From: Marinobacterium mangrovicola | GTDB lineage: Bacteria; Pseudomonadota; Gammaproteobacteria; Pseudomonadales; Balneatricaceae | Assembly (NCBI RefSeq): GCF_004339595.1 | Contig: NZ_SMFU01000002.1 | Span: 1-64,000 of the forward strand | Length of the DNA: 64,000 nt | Direction of reading: 5' to 3' | Part shown: positions 44,591 through 54,956 of the stretch, piece after piece | Numbering within the stretch: position 1 is the stretch's first letter | Layout: every line of letters starts with the position of its first letter | Position numbers and translations under genes: made by a program | The notes under the pieces: generated by a model | Told to the model about the DNA's origin: nothing | The model's database searches: none | Seen by the model: the letters and a program-made list of their open reading frames with translations, nothing else

Positions 44591-47185
44591 TTACTGAGTG
44601 CGCTGTCTCAGCTGATTGAAACGCCGCGACAGTTGTGGGAATACGCGGTTAAACGCGACGCACTGCCAAAGCAGTTCCAGCTCAGCCACATCGGCGCTGG
44701 AAGGATTGCGACTCTGTTCGTCCAGTGCCTGCTGCAAGCGCAGCATCTGATACTCCATACGCTGGGCCTGATCCTCTTCCGGGGAGGGTTGGCTGAGCAG
44801 GATTTCCAGGCGGATGCAGAGTTCGCGCAGCTCACGCTCGCTGTCGGCCAGTCGGGATTCTAGCTCATCCGGTGAGGCGAGCAGGGCGGAGATCGCGTCG
44901 ACGCGCTGGGTCATCGCCAGCTGCCACTGTTCCGGCACCTGTGACAACGAATCGCTGATAGCGGACAGCAGCTTGTCGACGATACCGCTATTACCATCAA
45001 GGATCGCTTTTTCTGCCTTATCAAGCAGTTCGGCGCAGGACTCAAGCCGTGACAGGGCGTCGGCTTTCAGCGGCGGTGCGCTCTGCTCCACGCTGATCGG
45101 TTCGCCGCTGCTGGTGCCGCTCTTCAGACGGGCGAAGATAGCGTCGCAATGTTCGCGGAACGCCTGCCAGAGTGCGCGTTCTTCAGAACGAAACGCCGGA
45201 CCGGTTTCTTTCCACTGTTGCTGCAGCGCCTTGGCTTCGGCCGCTGCGGCGGAAACATCTTCCCATTCGGTCAGCGCTGCGGCGCTCTCCACCAGTGTTT
45301 GTTTGGTGTTGGCACACTGCTGATGCCAGTCACGCAGCCGGTTATCCAGCTCGCGAATCAACTGGTTAAAGCGCTGTTGGAGCACCTTGCCAGGGGCGCG
45401 GTCCACCGGTGAGAACTGTTTCCACTCGCGCTTGGCGGTGTGGCAGATACGCTCAATGGCAGGCCACTCAGCTTCATCCCAGTTGACTGATTCAAACAGG
45501 GTTTCCAACTGGCGGCAGATCTCTTCACGCTGAGCCAGGTTTTGCTGGCGCTTCTCCTTCTGCGCTGCAAAGTGGCTTTCGCAGGGCGCGTAGGCGGTTT
45601 CGGCGGCAGTGCGGAAACGCTGCCAGAGCTTCTGTGAGTGCACGGCCGAACTGGAGTCCAGAGACTTCCACTCTTTCTGTAGGGCGCGGATCCGGTCAGC
45701 CAGAGGCTGTGGGTCCAGAGAGGAGCCGATCAGTGCTTCCATCTGCTCGCACAGCGCTTCTTTTTTGCCGTTAACGGCAAAGCCCTGCCAGTCTTTGATC
45801 TCCTGAAGCTGAGCGGTCAGGGACTTGAGGCGTTGTTCAAGCGCATCGGGAAGCGGTACAGCCAGGGCTTGAGTCTGCTGCTCTGCGCGCTCGCGCTGTT
45901 TCAGCGCGGTGCGGATCTCTCCGTTTTCAATCGCCTGCTCCAGCTGGTCGAGGGTCCGCTCCAGACGGGCGCAAAGTTCGCTGCTTTGCTGCTGCTGTTC
46001 ACGTTTGGCCTGGCGTGCTTCATTCAGCAGCTGACGGGCGCGGTTGAGCAGCGCCGGCGGCTGGCAGGAGGTAGGCCAATCGATGTTAGACAGGTAACCG
46101 GCCAGGGCTTTGTCGCTGTCCTCTACCGGTGCTTCAAGCTGCTCCAGAATGCGTGGTTCAAGCTCTGCAAGCTGCTGTAGGGAGCCGCGCAGCTGAGCGG
46201 CCAGTTCAACGCGCTCGACGAGATGTTTCTCCACTTCGCCTTCGCAACGGAATTGCTCCGCTTGCTGCAGAAGTTGATCCAGCTCCGGCAGCAGGTCACT
46301 GCCTTCGCTGCTGCGCAGACAGAGTGCGGCCAGCTCCGTATCCAGTACCTGCGCTTGTTCTTCGCGCAGGATGCGCGCCTGCTCGGCGGCTTCGGCAGCG
46401 GCCTTGCGGGCGGCCTCTTCGGCGATGATCTGTTCCGCCTGTGCCTTAAGCACCTGGTAGTGTTCCGCCTGCTGCTGCGGTGCTTCCGGTAGCTGAGTCC
46501 AGTCGCGGATCAGTACATCGAAACGGGCCTGGAACAGCTGATGGTCCTGACCGTTGACCAGCGTATCCAGTGAAGCTAGCAACTCCTGACGGCGGCTTTC
46601 GATCTGTGCCTGTTGGCGCTCTTTTTCACGCAGGGCCTGGATCGCATCGCGGGCGATACGGTGAACGGCCTTGTCGCTGCCACGGCTGTCTCTGGCGAGG
46701 GTTTCAAGGTGTTCTGGATCAGTTACACGCAAGGCCGCCTCGCGGCGGGTCTGTGCGGTTGGGCCCTTCAGGGCGATGGTGATCAGGAACCTCTGCTCTT
46801 CAACCAGGTCGATAATGTGGCTGCGCAGAGTGGATGAGATATCGGCCAGGACCAGTTCGACACGCACGGTATCGTCGGGTAGTTGGCGTGCCCACTCCAG
46901 CTGGTCGTTCATGGGAAGCGATGCCACCTGGGTAGCGACAGCATTCGCGGCGAGCAGGCGAATCTCCGCGTCCTGCTCGGCGGCCAGTGCCTGGAGCAAT
47001 AGCGAGGTATCGGTAACACGCTCAATGGCGGCCCGTCGCACTTCACGGCTGCGGTCGTCCAGCAGCAGCCGGCGCAGGATATCGGAGTGAGCGGGGCGGT
47101 CCGAGTGCAGCCGGTTTACGGCGCGGGCACGGACGTCGGGGCTGGAGTGCCGCCATTTGGGTTTAAACAGATTCGCAAACATCAA
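44591..47185 (-). CDS. DUF349 domain protein
   Basis: The 864-aa protein is Gln/Glu/Arg-rich and largely helical. Its N-terminal 180 residues look like HEAT-type repeats (SDILRRLLLDDRSREVRRAAIERV and following). Then comes a long coiled coil (about 185-420), followed by several DUF349 units of about 75 residues marked by W-(K/R)-x-(F/L) patterns such as LQKEWKSLDSSS, AKREWKQFSP and LQQQWKETGPAFRSEER. Function of the family is not established. It is monocistronic, and its frame is fully open, in line with a real large protein. Confidence 0.85.
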   Translation of the reverse strand: MMFANLFKPKWRHSSPDVRARAVNRLHSDRPAHSDILRRLLLDDRSREVRRAAIERVTDTSLLLQALAAEQDAEIRLLAANAVATQVASLPMNDQLEWARQLPDDTVRVELVLADISSTLRSHIIDLVEEQRFLITIALKGPTAQTRREAALRVTDPEHLETLARDSRGSDKAVHRIARDAIQALREKERQQAQIESRRQELLASLDTLVNGQDHQLFQARFDVLIRDWTQLPEAPQQQAEHYQVLKAQAEQIIAEEAARKAAAEAAEQARILREEQAQVLDTELAALCLRSSEGSDLLPELDQLLQQAEQFRCEGEVEKHLVERVELAAQLRGSLQQLAELEPRILEQLEAPVEDSDKALAGYLSNIDWPTSCQPPALLNRARQLLNEARQAKREQQQQSSELCARLERTLDQLEQAIENGEIRTALKQRERAEQQTQALAVPLPDALEQRLKSLTAQLQEIKDWQGFAVNGKKEALCEQMEALIGSSLDPQPLADRIRALQKEWKSLDSSSAVHSQKLWQRFRTAAETAYAPCESHFAAQKEKRQQNLAQREEICRQLETLFESVNWDEAEWPAIERICHTAKREWKQFSPVDRAPGKVLQQRFNQLIRELDNRLRDWHQQCANTKQTLVESAAALTEWEDVSAAAAEAKALQQQWKETGPAFRSEERALWQAFREHCDAIFARLKSGTSSGEPISVEQSAPPLKADALSRLESCAELLDKAEKAILDGNSGIVDKLLSAISDSLSQVPEQWQLAMTQRVDAISALLASPDELESRLADSERELRELCIRLEILLSQPSPEEDQAQRMEYQMLRLQQALDEQSRNPSSADVAELELLWQCVAFNRVFPQLSRRFNQLRQRTQ

Positions 47186-47407
47186 TCACCACAAACCGGC
47201 GCAGGGGCTCGGCTCTTTAATCGTGTATCCGGTTCCATCGAAGATCCGGGACTCGGCCGGGGCGTACTGTTTCGCACCGACCGACGGGCCCGCAGTTCCG
47301 GCCGCCATTAGGGCGTCCGGACGGGCGGGCACCTATTCTAACGGCGGAGCGCAATGCAGGAAAAGCCTTGACAGAGCTTAAAAAGATGTCAGTAAAGAGT
47401 GGCAAAA

Positions 47408-47836
47408 TTAGCCGGGAAGAAGCTCCACATCGCCATCAACGTAGACCCAGAGACCCGCTTCGCGGCGGAATCTTGAGTGTTCACGCAAAACCCCTTTGCT
47501 GGGGCCAGACTGGAATCGAGCTTCGAAACTGACCTCTCCCAGATCGTCGCTTTCCTTGCCCATACGGGTGGAGACAATTTTCAGACCAGTCCAGGTGGTG
47601 ACCTGGGTCTGTTCCGACAGCAGCTCGGCATCGCCTTCCTGGCGTTTTTCCGGCGCAACGGTGTCCAGCAGATAATCCACCGCGCCGAGGGCGAAAGCGC
47701 AATAGCGCGAGCGCATCAGGGCTTCGGCGGTCGGGGCTGGCGTGGTGCCGCTGAGAGCGGGACCGCAGCAATCGGCGAAAGATTGGCCCGAGCCGCAGGG
47801 GCAGGGAGCGTCGCTGCTTAACTGATCGTGGAACAT
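47408..47836 (-). CDS. YchJ-like SEC-C motif protein
   Basis: The product is 142 aa from the ATG at 47836 (MFHDQLSSDAP). It has an N-terminal SEC-C zinc motif CPCGSGQSFADCCGP and the following SRYCAFALGAVDYLLDT and FEARF segments of the UPF0225/YchJ group. The C-terminal SEC-C motif seen in some relatives is absent. Biochemical function unknown. It is divergent from sbcB; the upstream ATG at 47869 would overlap the sbcB start region. Confidence 0.85.
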   Translation of the reverse strand: MFHDQLSSDAPCPCGSGQSFADCCGPALSGTTPAPTAEALMRSRYCAFALGAVDYLLDTVAPEKRQEGDAELLSEQTQVTTWTGLKIVSTRMGKESDDLGEVSFEARFQSGPSKGVLREHSRFRREAGLWVYVDGDVELLPG

Positions 47837-47902
47837 GCCAGAGAACCCTTTCGATGTTAGTGTATGCACCGATTATACACGACGGAACCGAACGGACCCG
47901 CA

Positions 47903-49354
47903 ATGGCTAAGGCTCAAGAAACATTCTTCTGGCATGACTACGAAACTTTCGGCACCGATCCGGCGCGGGACAGGCCCGTGCAGTTTGCCGGGGTACGCAC
48001 CGACGCCGACTTCAATATCATCGAAGAACCGCTGGTGATTTTCGCCTCACCCTCCGAGGATATACTGCCGCACCCCCAGGCCTGTCTTGTGACCGGTATC
48101 ACGCCGCAGCAGGCGCTGGCCGAGGGTGTCTGCGAAGCCGAGTTTATCCGCCAGATTCATGAGCAGCTTGCCCGCCCGGGCACCTGTGCGGTGGGCTATA
48201 ACTCCATCCGTTTCGATGACGAAGTGACCCGCAACACCCTTTACCGTAACTTCTATGATCCCTACGCCCGTGAATGGCAGAACGGCTGCTCACGCTGGGA
48301 CATCATCGATATGTTGCGCCTGACCCGTGCGCTGAGACCTGAAGGAATCGAGTGGCCGACATACGAGGACGGCACCCCGAGTCTTCGGCTTGAGGATCTC
48401 AGTAAGGCCAACGGTCTCTCCCACGAACAGGCGCACGATGCGCTGTCCGATGTGTATGCCACCATCGCCGTGGCCAAGCTGGTTAAAGAGCGGCAGCCAA
48501 AACTGTTTGACTACGTGCTGAGCAATCGTGGCAAGCGCGCCGTGCAGTCAAAACTGGATGTGCCGGCGATGAAGCCGGTGCTGCATGTGTCGTCAAAATA
48601 CCCGGTGGAGTGGGGCAATGCAGCCATCGTTGCGCCGCTGACCTGGCATCCGGTGAATCGCAACGCTGCGGTTGTTTGGGATCTGCGCATCGATCCGACG
48701 CCGCTGTTTGAACTCAGCGTTGAGCAGATTCGCGAGCTGCTTTACACCCGCCACGATGAGCGCCCAGCAGGCGCGCCACAGATTTCCCTGAAACTGTTGC
48801 ATAGCAACCGCTGCCCGATCGTTGCGCCGGCCGGCATGCTGAATGGCGAAGAGGCGGCGCGACTCAATATCGACGGCGATACCTGCCGACGACATCTGGC
48901 AATGCTGAGGGCTGAGCCGGGGCTGCAGGACAAACTGATGGCCCTCTACAGCGACGAACACCCGCCGGCGGATGGTGATCCGGATCATATGCTCTACTCC
49001 GGTGGTTTCTTCGGTGATTCCGATCGGGCGCTGATGGAGCAGGTTCGCAATGCTGCCCCGGAAGAGCTGGCGCTGATGGAGCCGCCGTTCCAGGATCCGC
49101 GTCTGGAAGAGATGCTGCTGCGCTACAAGGCGCGCAACTTTCCGGAAGCGATGCGCGAGGATGAACATCAGCGCTGGGAGGAGTATCGCTCCCATAAGTT
49201 GTTGAACGAGAATAACAACGGCTACCTGACGATTCCTCGCTACTATGACGAGCTAAATAAACTGGCGCAGCTGCCGACTACTTCAGATCGGGACAAACTT
49301 ATTCTGGAAGAGCTGGCGTTCTATGCCGAGTCGATCTACCCGCTTGAATACTGA
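47903..49354 (+). CDS. sbcB: Exodeoxyribonuclease I
   Basis: SbcB degrades single-stranded DNA 3' to 5' in recombination and mismatch repair. The 483-aa product (Escherichia coli ExoI is 475) has the DEDDh exonuclease motifs: FFWHDYETFGTDPARD, NSIRFDDEVTRNTLYRNFYDPY, and AHDALSDVYATIAVAKL, plus the SH3-like and helical C-terminal domains (ARNFPEAM). The ATG at 47903 (MAKAQETFFWHDYE) is chosen; a start at 47864 adds 13 unrelated residues. Confidence 0.95.
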   Translation: MAKAQETFFWHDYETFGTDPARDRPVQFAGVRTDADFNIIEEPLVIFASPSEDILPHPQACLVTGITPQQALAEGVCEAEFIRQIHEQLARPGTCAVGYNSIRFDDEVTRNTLYRNFYDPYAREWQNGCSRWDIIDMLRLTRALRPEGIEWPTYEDGTPSLRLEDLSKANGLSHEQAHDALSDVYATIAVAKLVKERQPKLFDYVLSNRGKRAVQSKLDVPAMKPVLHVSSKYPVEWGNAAIVAPLTWHPVNRNAAVVWDLRIDPTPLFELSVEQIRELLYTRHDERPAGAPQISLKLLHSNRCPIVAPAGMLNGEEAARLNIDGDTCRRHLAMLRAEPGLQDKLMALYSDEHPPADGDPDHMLYSGGFFGDSDRALMEQVRNAAPEELALMEPPFQDPRLEEMLLRYKARNFPEAMREDEHQRWEEYRSHKLLNENNNGYLTIPRYYDELNKLAQLPTTSDRDKLILEELAFYAESIYPLEY

Positions 49355-49769
49355 CGCCAGACGTTGCAATACGTTCTTGGCAGGCAGCGCTGCGGCGCTG
49401 CTTTTGGCATTTTCAGCTTGGTCTGCGAAGGCGGCCGAGCCCAGTAAAAGGGTTGCCGAGCGTTACGCTTCGGAGATCGAGTATGCGGTGGTTAAGCGAG
49501 GCACGCCCAAGCCGCTGCCGCCGGTAACGGTGGTCGCGCCTTCGGATCCGCCGCCGGTGCATGAAGTGGTGGTATCACCTCTCGATGGCGTGCAGATAGC
49601 GGGTGAAGATCTGGTGTTTGCGCAGATTATGCAGGATGAGATTAACGCCGGCTGCAAACGTGGTGAGGATTGCCGTCAACTGATGGAGCCGGATATCGGT
49701 ATTTCCCCCGGAGATTCACTGACGCCGGATGCCCCTTTCGGCACCCGGCGTAATGTCATCGAACTCTAA
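49323..49769 (+). CDS. Small exported protein of unknown function
   Basis: The 148-aa product overlaps the end of sbcB by 32 bp. It has a signal-like N-terminus (FLAGSAAALLLAFSAWSAKA, cleavage near residue 38 after a basic lead) and a Pro/Val-rich middle (KPLPPVTVVAPSDPPPVHEVVV). Two cysteines sit in GCKRGEDCRQ near 115-122 and could pair. A TTG at 49344 is an alternative start. No family recognised; likely periplasmic. Confidence 0.65.
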   Translation: MPSRSTRLNTDARRCNTFLAGSAAALLLAFSAWSAKAAEPSKRVAERYASEIEYAVVKRGTPKPLPPVTVVAPSDPPPVHEVVVSPLDGVQIAGEDLVFAQIMQDEINAGCKRGEDCRQLMEPDIGISPGDSLTPDAPFGTRRNVIEL

Positions 49770-49804
49770 CTTCTGACCGTTTCCGGTCGCGGATATCGCG
49801 GCGC

Positions 49805-52645
49805 TCAGGGCGCCGCTGTTCCGGGAACGAACTGCTTATCCTCTTTCAGCGCATTCAGCAGCGCCTTGTCATCCTTGGACCCTGGAGCCGCATCGCCGCC
49901 ATAGCTGCGCAGAGCCAACTGACGGGTACGCAGTTCACTCAGGCGTTCGGCCAGAGCCTTCGGCGTGATCTGCAGGGTCGCGGCGGTCAGCTCCTCACGA
50001 GTGTTGAAGTCCGGGTTCTCCCGGTCCAGTTCGCGCCAGAGACGGGCAGAGCGCTGCTTCATCGTTTTATCAGTCTGATTGATGCGTGAGATCAAACTCT
50101 GTTTGAACGCGGCCAGTTCCTCCTCAGAAATCGATCCCAGACGCTCTTCCATACCTTGCAAGAATTTGTCATAGGCGGCTTCCAGCTGATCAGGATCGGC
50201 AACCGGGGACTGCACCACCAGTGCCAGGCCAGGTACATCCTGCATCGGCAGCAGGGTGGAGAAAACGATGTAACCCAGCTGCTGTTCGGTGCGCAGGCTC
50301 GCGTAGAACGGCGTCTGCATGATCTCGTTCAGCAGTGCTACTTCGGCGCGCGCCTCGATGGCGGTGCTGTCGCCCTGCATGTAAAGCGTCAGCGCCGAGT
50401 CGTTGTGCTCGATGTCCAGCGTATCGTAAAGGCGTTTGCCCGCCGGTAGCTGCACCACAGGCAACTGTGCGGCGGCTTCGGACGGATCCTTCGCGACCAG
50501 GGTTTCGTACGCCTTGCTGGCCATCTGCCGAGCGCTGACGCTGCTGATGTTGCCGTGGGCAAAACTGCGCAGATAGAGTCCGGAGAACAGCTCGGGCAGA
50601 TAGTCCTGCAGATCTTTCAGGCTGATCGATGTCAGGGCCTCCAGCTTCTGCTGCTCAGACCACTGCGGCATCAGCGAGGTGTAGAGCGCGCTGAAGGTTT
50701 GGTTGTAGGGCTTTTCCTTGTCGGCGTTTTCCAGCTCTTCGGTCAATGCGTTCTTGATGCGGCGGAAGCGGTTCTCTGACTCCGGCTGCTGCTTGATTTC
50801 GTCGAGGATGCTGTCCAGCAGCACCGGCTGGCGCTGGTTATAGCCGGCAATGCGGATGCCGAAGCCGCGCATATGCGGGTAGATCGACGCAGAAAGACCC
50901 GCCAGGCTGGCATCGTAGAAATCCTCGTTCATGCGGTCATCAAGCATCCGCGCGAACAGGGTGTTCAGCACCGCATGGCGAGCGGTGTCGTTGGCGGTTT
51001 CGGAGATAAACGTGAAGTAGAGGTTGGCCCGCGGCACGTTGAAACTCAGGTCCTGCAGGTACCAGAGCTTGGCGCCCTCGGCCTGCCAGAGTGTATCAGG
51101 TGTTTCGCTGGGCGCGCCCTCGGGTTGGATCAGGCTGAGATCTTTCGCCACGTAAGGGTTGAGGCTGCGCACGGCCAGTGAGTCGTTAGCCTGAGGTTTT
51201 TTCCAGCTACGTTCGGCACTGCTATCCGGTTTGCCGAGGCGATATTCGATGGCGTAGCGCTCGGTCTTGCTGTCGGTTTTCAGATCTGGCGCGGCGCGGC
51301 TCAGGATCATATTGTCAGGCGTCAGCTTGTCCAGGTAACTCTGGATCAGGTCAGCGTCGAAACGGTCGTAAAGGTAGGGGCCGTCGAGGAGGTGCTCAAC
51401 CGGGTATTCCGGCATCCGTGCGGCCAGCTGCATCGCCTCATGCACCGGTTCGCCGGATTCATGGAAGCGGAAGTCGGTGGCGGCCAGCTGCGCCTCCTCG
51501 TTGTAGAGCTCTTCGCGCACGCCTTCCGCTTTGAATTTCTCGACAAAGGCAAAGAACAGTTCGACCACTTCGTCGTAATGCTCGAGGCCGGACTGGGTCA
51601 GCTCGATACCCACATCGAAGCTGGCCTGGTTGGGCAGGTCCATGCCGGGAGAGGCGCCCAGGCCACGGGCCCAGCCCTTCTCTTTCAGCAGGCTCAGCAG
51701 GCTGCCTTCGCCTTCATAGCCGATCATGCTGGCGATGTAATAGAGCGGCTTTTCCCGCCAGTGATCCCGTGTCGCGGGGACAGGAAAGCGCAGTGTCAGC
51801 TGTCGGGTATCCATTTTAGTGACCACATCGAGCTGCATCGGCAGCTTATCTGCCTCGTACAGCGATGCAGTAGACGCACTGTGGGTCAGTTCGCGGTTGG
51901 GAACAGCGCTGAAGTACTGCTCCACCATGGCACGCAGCTCGGCGGTGGACTGATGCCCGATCACCACCAGATCCATCAGGTTGGCGGAATAGTGGCTTTC
52001 GTAGAACTTGATCAGCTCGTCGCGCACGTCGGAGCCGGGGCGGTCGGCCAGGGTTTCCAGGTTGCCTACGAAGAACCGGCTGAATGGATGTTCCGGGTTC
52101 ATCGGCAGTTTGCTGGCGGAATAGAGACGGCGGCCATCGTCCTGCAGCTGGGATTTAAACTCGGAGTGCACGGCGTGACGCTCCCGGTCCACCAGTTCCG
52201 GGGTGAACAGCGGGGCGATGAAAAACTGGGAGAAACGATCCAGGGCGCCTGACAGTGCGTCAGCCTTTACATCGAAAAAGTAGTTGGTGTTTTCGTAAGA
52301 GGTATAAGCGTTGTGGCTACCGCCGTTAGCGCTGATGAACTCCTGGTAAGCACCAGACTCGGGGTACTTCTCGGTGCCGAGAAACAGCATGTGTTCAAGG
52401 AAGTGTGCCAGGCCCGGGCGCTCTTTCGGGTTGTCGGCGCTACCGGCCAGAATGTTCATGGAGGCGGCGGCCTTATCTGTGGTTGGGTCGGAAATCACCA
52501 CCACCTGGAGACCGTTATCCAGCGAGAAGTTTTCGTACTTTCGCTGATCATTCTGGCTCTGAATCAGCGCCGCGCGGGCAACGCTGGTGAACACAAAAAG
52601 CAGTAGAAGGGCACTGAATGCTTGGGCAGCTCGCCTGAAATGCAT
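49805..52645 (-). CDS. M16 family zinc metalloprotease (pitrilysin/insulinase type)
   Basis: A 946-aa protease of the insulinase/protease III type, with a signal peptide ending VARA near residue 25, so periplasmic. The inverted zinc motif HxxEH is in HFLEHMLFLGTEKYP, and the distal Glu lies about 75 residues on (VDRERHAVHSEFKSQ). Three further M16 domains follow, including QLGYIVFSTLLP typical of the pitrilysin C-terminal half. It degrades small peptides. Monocistronic; length matches protease III (about 960). Confidence 0.92.
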   Translation of the reverse strand: MHFRRAAQAFSALLLLFVFTSVARAALIQSQNDQRKYENFSLDNGLQVVVISDPTTDKAAASMNILAGSADNPKERPGLAHFLEHMLFLGTEKYPESGAYQEFISANGGSHNAYTSYENTNYFFDVKADALSGALDRFSQFFIAPLFTPELVDRERHAVHSEFKSQLQDDGRRLYSASKLPMNPEHPFSRFFVGNLETLADRPGSDVRDELIKFYESHYSANLMDLVVIGHQSTAELRAMVEQYFSAVPNRELTHSASTASLYEADKLPMQLDVVTKMDTRQLTLRFPVPATRDHWREKPLYYIASMIGYEGEGSLLSLLKEKGWARGLGASPGMDLPNQASFDVGIELTQSGLEHYDEVVELFFAFVEKFKAEGVREELYNEEAQLAATDFRFHESGEPVHEAMQLAARMPEYPVEHLLDGPYLYDRFDADLIQSYLDKLTPDNMILSRAAPDLKTDSKTERYAIEYRLGKPDSSAERSWKKPQANDSLAVRSLNPYVAKDLSLIQPEGAPSETPDTLWQAEGAKLWYLQDLSFNVPRANLYFTFISETANDTARHAVLNTLFARMLDDRMNEDFYDASLAGLSASIYPHMRGFGIRIAGYNQRQPVLLDSILDEIKQQPESENRFRRIKNALTEELENADKEKPYNQTFSALYTSLMPQWSEQQKLEALTSISLKDLQDYLPELFSGLYLRSFAHGNISSVSARQMASKAYETLVAKDPSEAAAQLPVVQLPAGKRLYDTLDIEHNDSALTLYMQGDSTAIEARAEVALLNEIMQTPFYASLRTEQQLGYIVFSTLLPMQDVPGLALVVQSPVADPDQLEAAYDKFLQGMEERLGSISEEELAAFKQSLISRINQTDKTMKQRSARLWRELDRENPDFNTREELTAATLQITPKALAERLSELRTRQLALRSYGGDAAPGSKDDKALLNALKEDKQFVPGTAAP

Positions 52646-52867
52646 GTGAATCCTGATCCCTGTTGTTATGACGATAGTGCTCGATAGTAGAGGTCAGACC
52701 TCAGTTCCGCGTCCAAGTTTCTAAGTCGTTGCTTAAAAACGTCTCTAGCCGGATGCGCATGTGCGTTAGGCTGGATACAATCAAATCTAAGCCTGAGAAA
52801 AACATAAGCCTGAGAAGCCAAAGACTTACTCAAAGCTTGCCAAGTCTAACGCAGGGAGTTTCAACGG

Positions 52868-53251
52868 ATGAATCGCGAAAAAGTGATCTTCGCTTTTTTT
52901 ATTGTGCTGGCCTTAACGCTGAACTTCGGCTTTTTCGTCGGTGACATCGATAACCCCGAGCATCACGATGTCCTCGAACTCTTTCTTGCCCTGGTCGTCA
53001 GTCTGATCTGTACCGTGCTCAAGTTCGGTGATCGCAGCCACCTGGGCGCGCTGATGCTGGCGACCAGTCTGGTGGCCGATCTGCAGTTGATCATTGCCGC
53101 CGGTATCTGGGGTTACGGCGAGCACATTGCCGCCACGGGAATGGATCCCAGGGTGATGGCGAGCGTGGTCTCCTTTGCCGGTGGCGCGTTGCTGGCGAAC
53201 ATCACCTCGGTGATTCTGCTGATGGTTGAAACCGTTCTGATCCGGCGCTGA
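52868..53251 (+). CDS. DUF6394-like small membrane protein
   Basis: The 127-aa protein has four hydrophobic segments (about 6-26, 38-50, 62-80, 97-124) and conserved-looking polar loops (DIDNPEHHDVLELF, KFGDRSHLGAL). I believe it belongs to the DUF6394 family, which is regularly found beside a TrkA-domain ion channel gene, as here. The gap to that gene is 7 bp, so they share a transcript and probably a membrane complex or function. Confidence 0.7.
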   Translation: MNREKVIFAFFIVLALTLNFGFFVGDIDNPEHHDVLELFLALVVSLICTVLKFGDRSHLGALMLATSLVADLQLIIAAGIWGYGEHIAATGMDPRVMASVVSFAGGALLANITSVILLMVETVLIRR

Positions 53252-53258
53252 TCCGCCC

Positions 53259-54956
53259 ATGTACGATATTCTCTATGTGCTGCTGCGGCGTCTGCGCGCG
53301 CCGCTGATCACGCTGATCGTGGTATACGCGGTGTCGATCTTTGGTCTTGTGCTGATCCCGGGTCAGGATGATCAGGGCAACGTCTGGCACATGAGCTACT
53401 TTCACGCCTTCTACTTCGTCTCGTTTATGGGCTCTACCATCGGCTTTGGCGAGATTCCCTACGCCTTTACCGATGCCCAGCGGATGTGGACGCTCTGCAC
53501 CATCTACGCCTGCGTGGTTGCCTGGCTCTACGGTATAGGTACCACGCTGGCGGTGTTTCAGGATTCCGGTTTTACCCGGTTGCTGCGGCTGCGGCGCTTC
53601 GTAAACCATGTGCGCAGCCTGACCGAGCCGTTCTACCTGATCTGCGGTTACGGGGTGACGGGTTCCAACCTGGCCCGGGAGTTGACCGAACGTAATGTGC
53701 GCGTGGTTGTGGTGGATATCGATCAGGATCGCATCGATGAGTTGGAACTGGACGGCCTACGGATTCCGGTGCCGGCGTTCTGTGGCGATGCTTCGCTGCC
53801 CGATATTCTCGATCACGCGGGGCTGCAGTTGCCCAATTGCGCCGGGGTGCTGGCGCTCACCAACAGCGACAAGGTCAATCTGGCAATTTCCATTGCCAGT
53901 AAGGTACTCAAGCCCAAACGTATCGCGATCAGCCGCTCGGAAAGCGACATTACCACCGCCAACCTGGCCTCTTTCGGCACCGACCTTATTGTTGATCCGT
54001 TTCGTTCCTATGCCGAGTACGTGGCGCTGGCGGCACACAGTCCACACCGTCACCTGGTGTTTGACTGGCTGATGAACCCGGAACACCGCAACCTGGCCAG
54101 TGTTTATCGCCACGCCAAGGGACGCTGGATCATCTGTGGATTCGGGCGTTTTGGCAGCAATATCAGCCGCGAGCTGAAGCAGGAGGATACCGAGGTCACC
54201 ATTATCGATCCGGATCGGAAGAATATCCGTGGTCTGCCGGGCGCGGTGCTCGGTGTGGGGACCGAGGCGGTGACCCTGCAACAGGCTGGCGTTGAAGAGG
54301 CTGTGGGGATCGTCGCCGGCACCGCCAATGATGCGGATAACCTGTCGATCATCATGACCGCCCGGGAGCTCAATCCGAAGCTGATCACCGTGGTGCGCCA
54401 GAATCTGAGCGCCAATGATCTGGTGTTCGAAAACTCCCGCTGCGATTTCATCATGCAACCGGGGCAGATCATCGCCACCCGCATCATGGCGCAGCTGAAA
54501 ACACCGCTGCTGTCGGAGTTTCTCGATCAACTGATGCTGCAGGATGAGGTCTGGGCGCATACCCTGTTGAACCGAATGAACGCCACCGTGGGCGAGGAGC
54601 CCCTGGAGAGTCGTTCGGTCTGCATCGGCACCAAAGAGGCGCCGGCGGTGCTGGAAAAACTGCAGGAGGGCACGGAAATCAAGTTGATTGCTCTGCTGAA
54701 GAACCCTCATTACCGCAAGGAGACCCTCCATTGCTTCCCGTTGATGATGCGTCGCGGTGATGAGGTGAAACTGCTGCCCGGCGAGCTGACCGAACTGCAG
54801 GAAGGAGACGATATCCTTTTCTGCGGTCGTAAGGGCGCGCTGGACCGCATGGCCTGGACCGCCTTCAACTACAACACCCTGCATTATGTGCTCACCGGTA
54901 ACGATGCCACGCAAAGCCGCCTGCAACGCTGGCTGCAGGGGAGCGACACCAAGTGA
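53259..54956 (+). CDS. Potassium channel protein with two TrkA (RCK) modules
   Basis: The 565-aa product has two N-terminal membrane segments flanking a pore loop with the selectivity sequence GSTIGFGE, then two RCK units. The first Rossmann motif is ICGYGVTGSNLAREL (near 127) and the second is ICGFGRFGSNISREL (near 292), followed by a TrkA-C-like tail. This is a ligand-gated K+ channel plan (TIGFG in place of TVGYG). It follows the DUF6394-like gene by 7 bp and overlaps the next gene by 4 bp. Confidence 0.88.
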   Translation: MYDILYVLLRRLRAPLITLIVVYAVSIFGLVLIPGQDDQGNVWHMSYFHAFYFVSFMGSTIGFGEIPYAFTDAQRMWTLCTIYACVVAWLYGIGTTLAVFQDSGFTRLLRLRRFVNHVRSLTEPFYLICGYGVTGSNLARELTERNVRVVVVDIDQDRIDELELDGLRIPVPAFCGDASLPDILDHAGLQLPNCAGVLALTNSDKVNLAISIASKVLKPKRIAISRSESDITTANLASFGTDLIVDPFRSYAEYVALAAHSPHRHLVFDWLMNPEHRNLASVYRHAKGRWIICGFGRFGSNISRELKQEDTEVTIIDPDRKNIRGLPGAVLGVGTEAVTLQQAGVEEAVGIVAGTANDADNLSIIMTARELNPKLITVVRQNLSANDLVFENSRCDFIMQPGQIIATRIMAQLKTPLLSEFLDQLMLQDEVWAHTLLNRMNATVGEEPLESRSVCIGTKEAPAVLEKLQEGTEIKLIALLKNPHYRKETLHCFPLMMRRGDEVKLLPGELTELQEGDDILFCGRKGALDRMAWTAFNYNTLHYVLTGNDATQSRLQRWLQGSDTK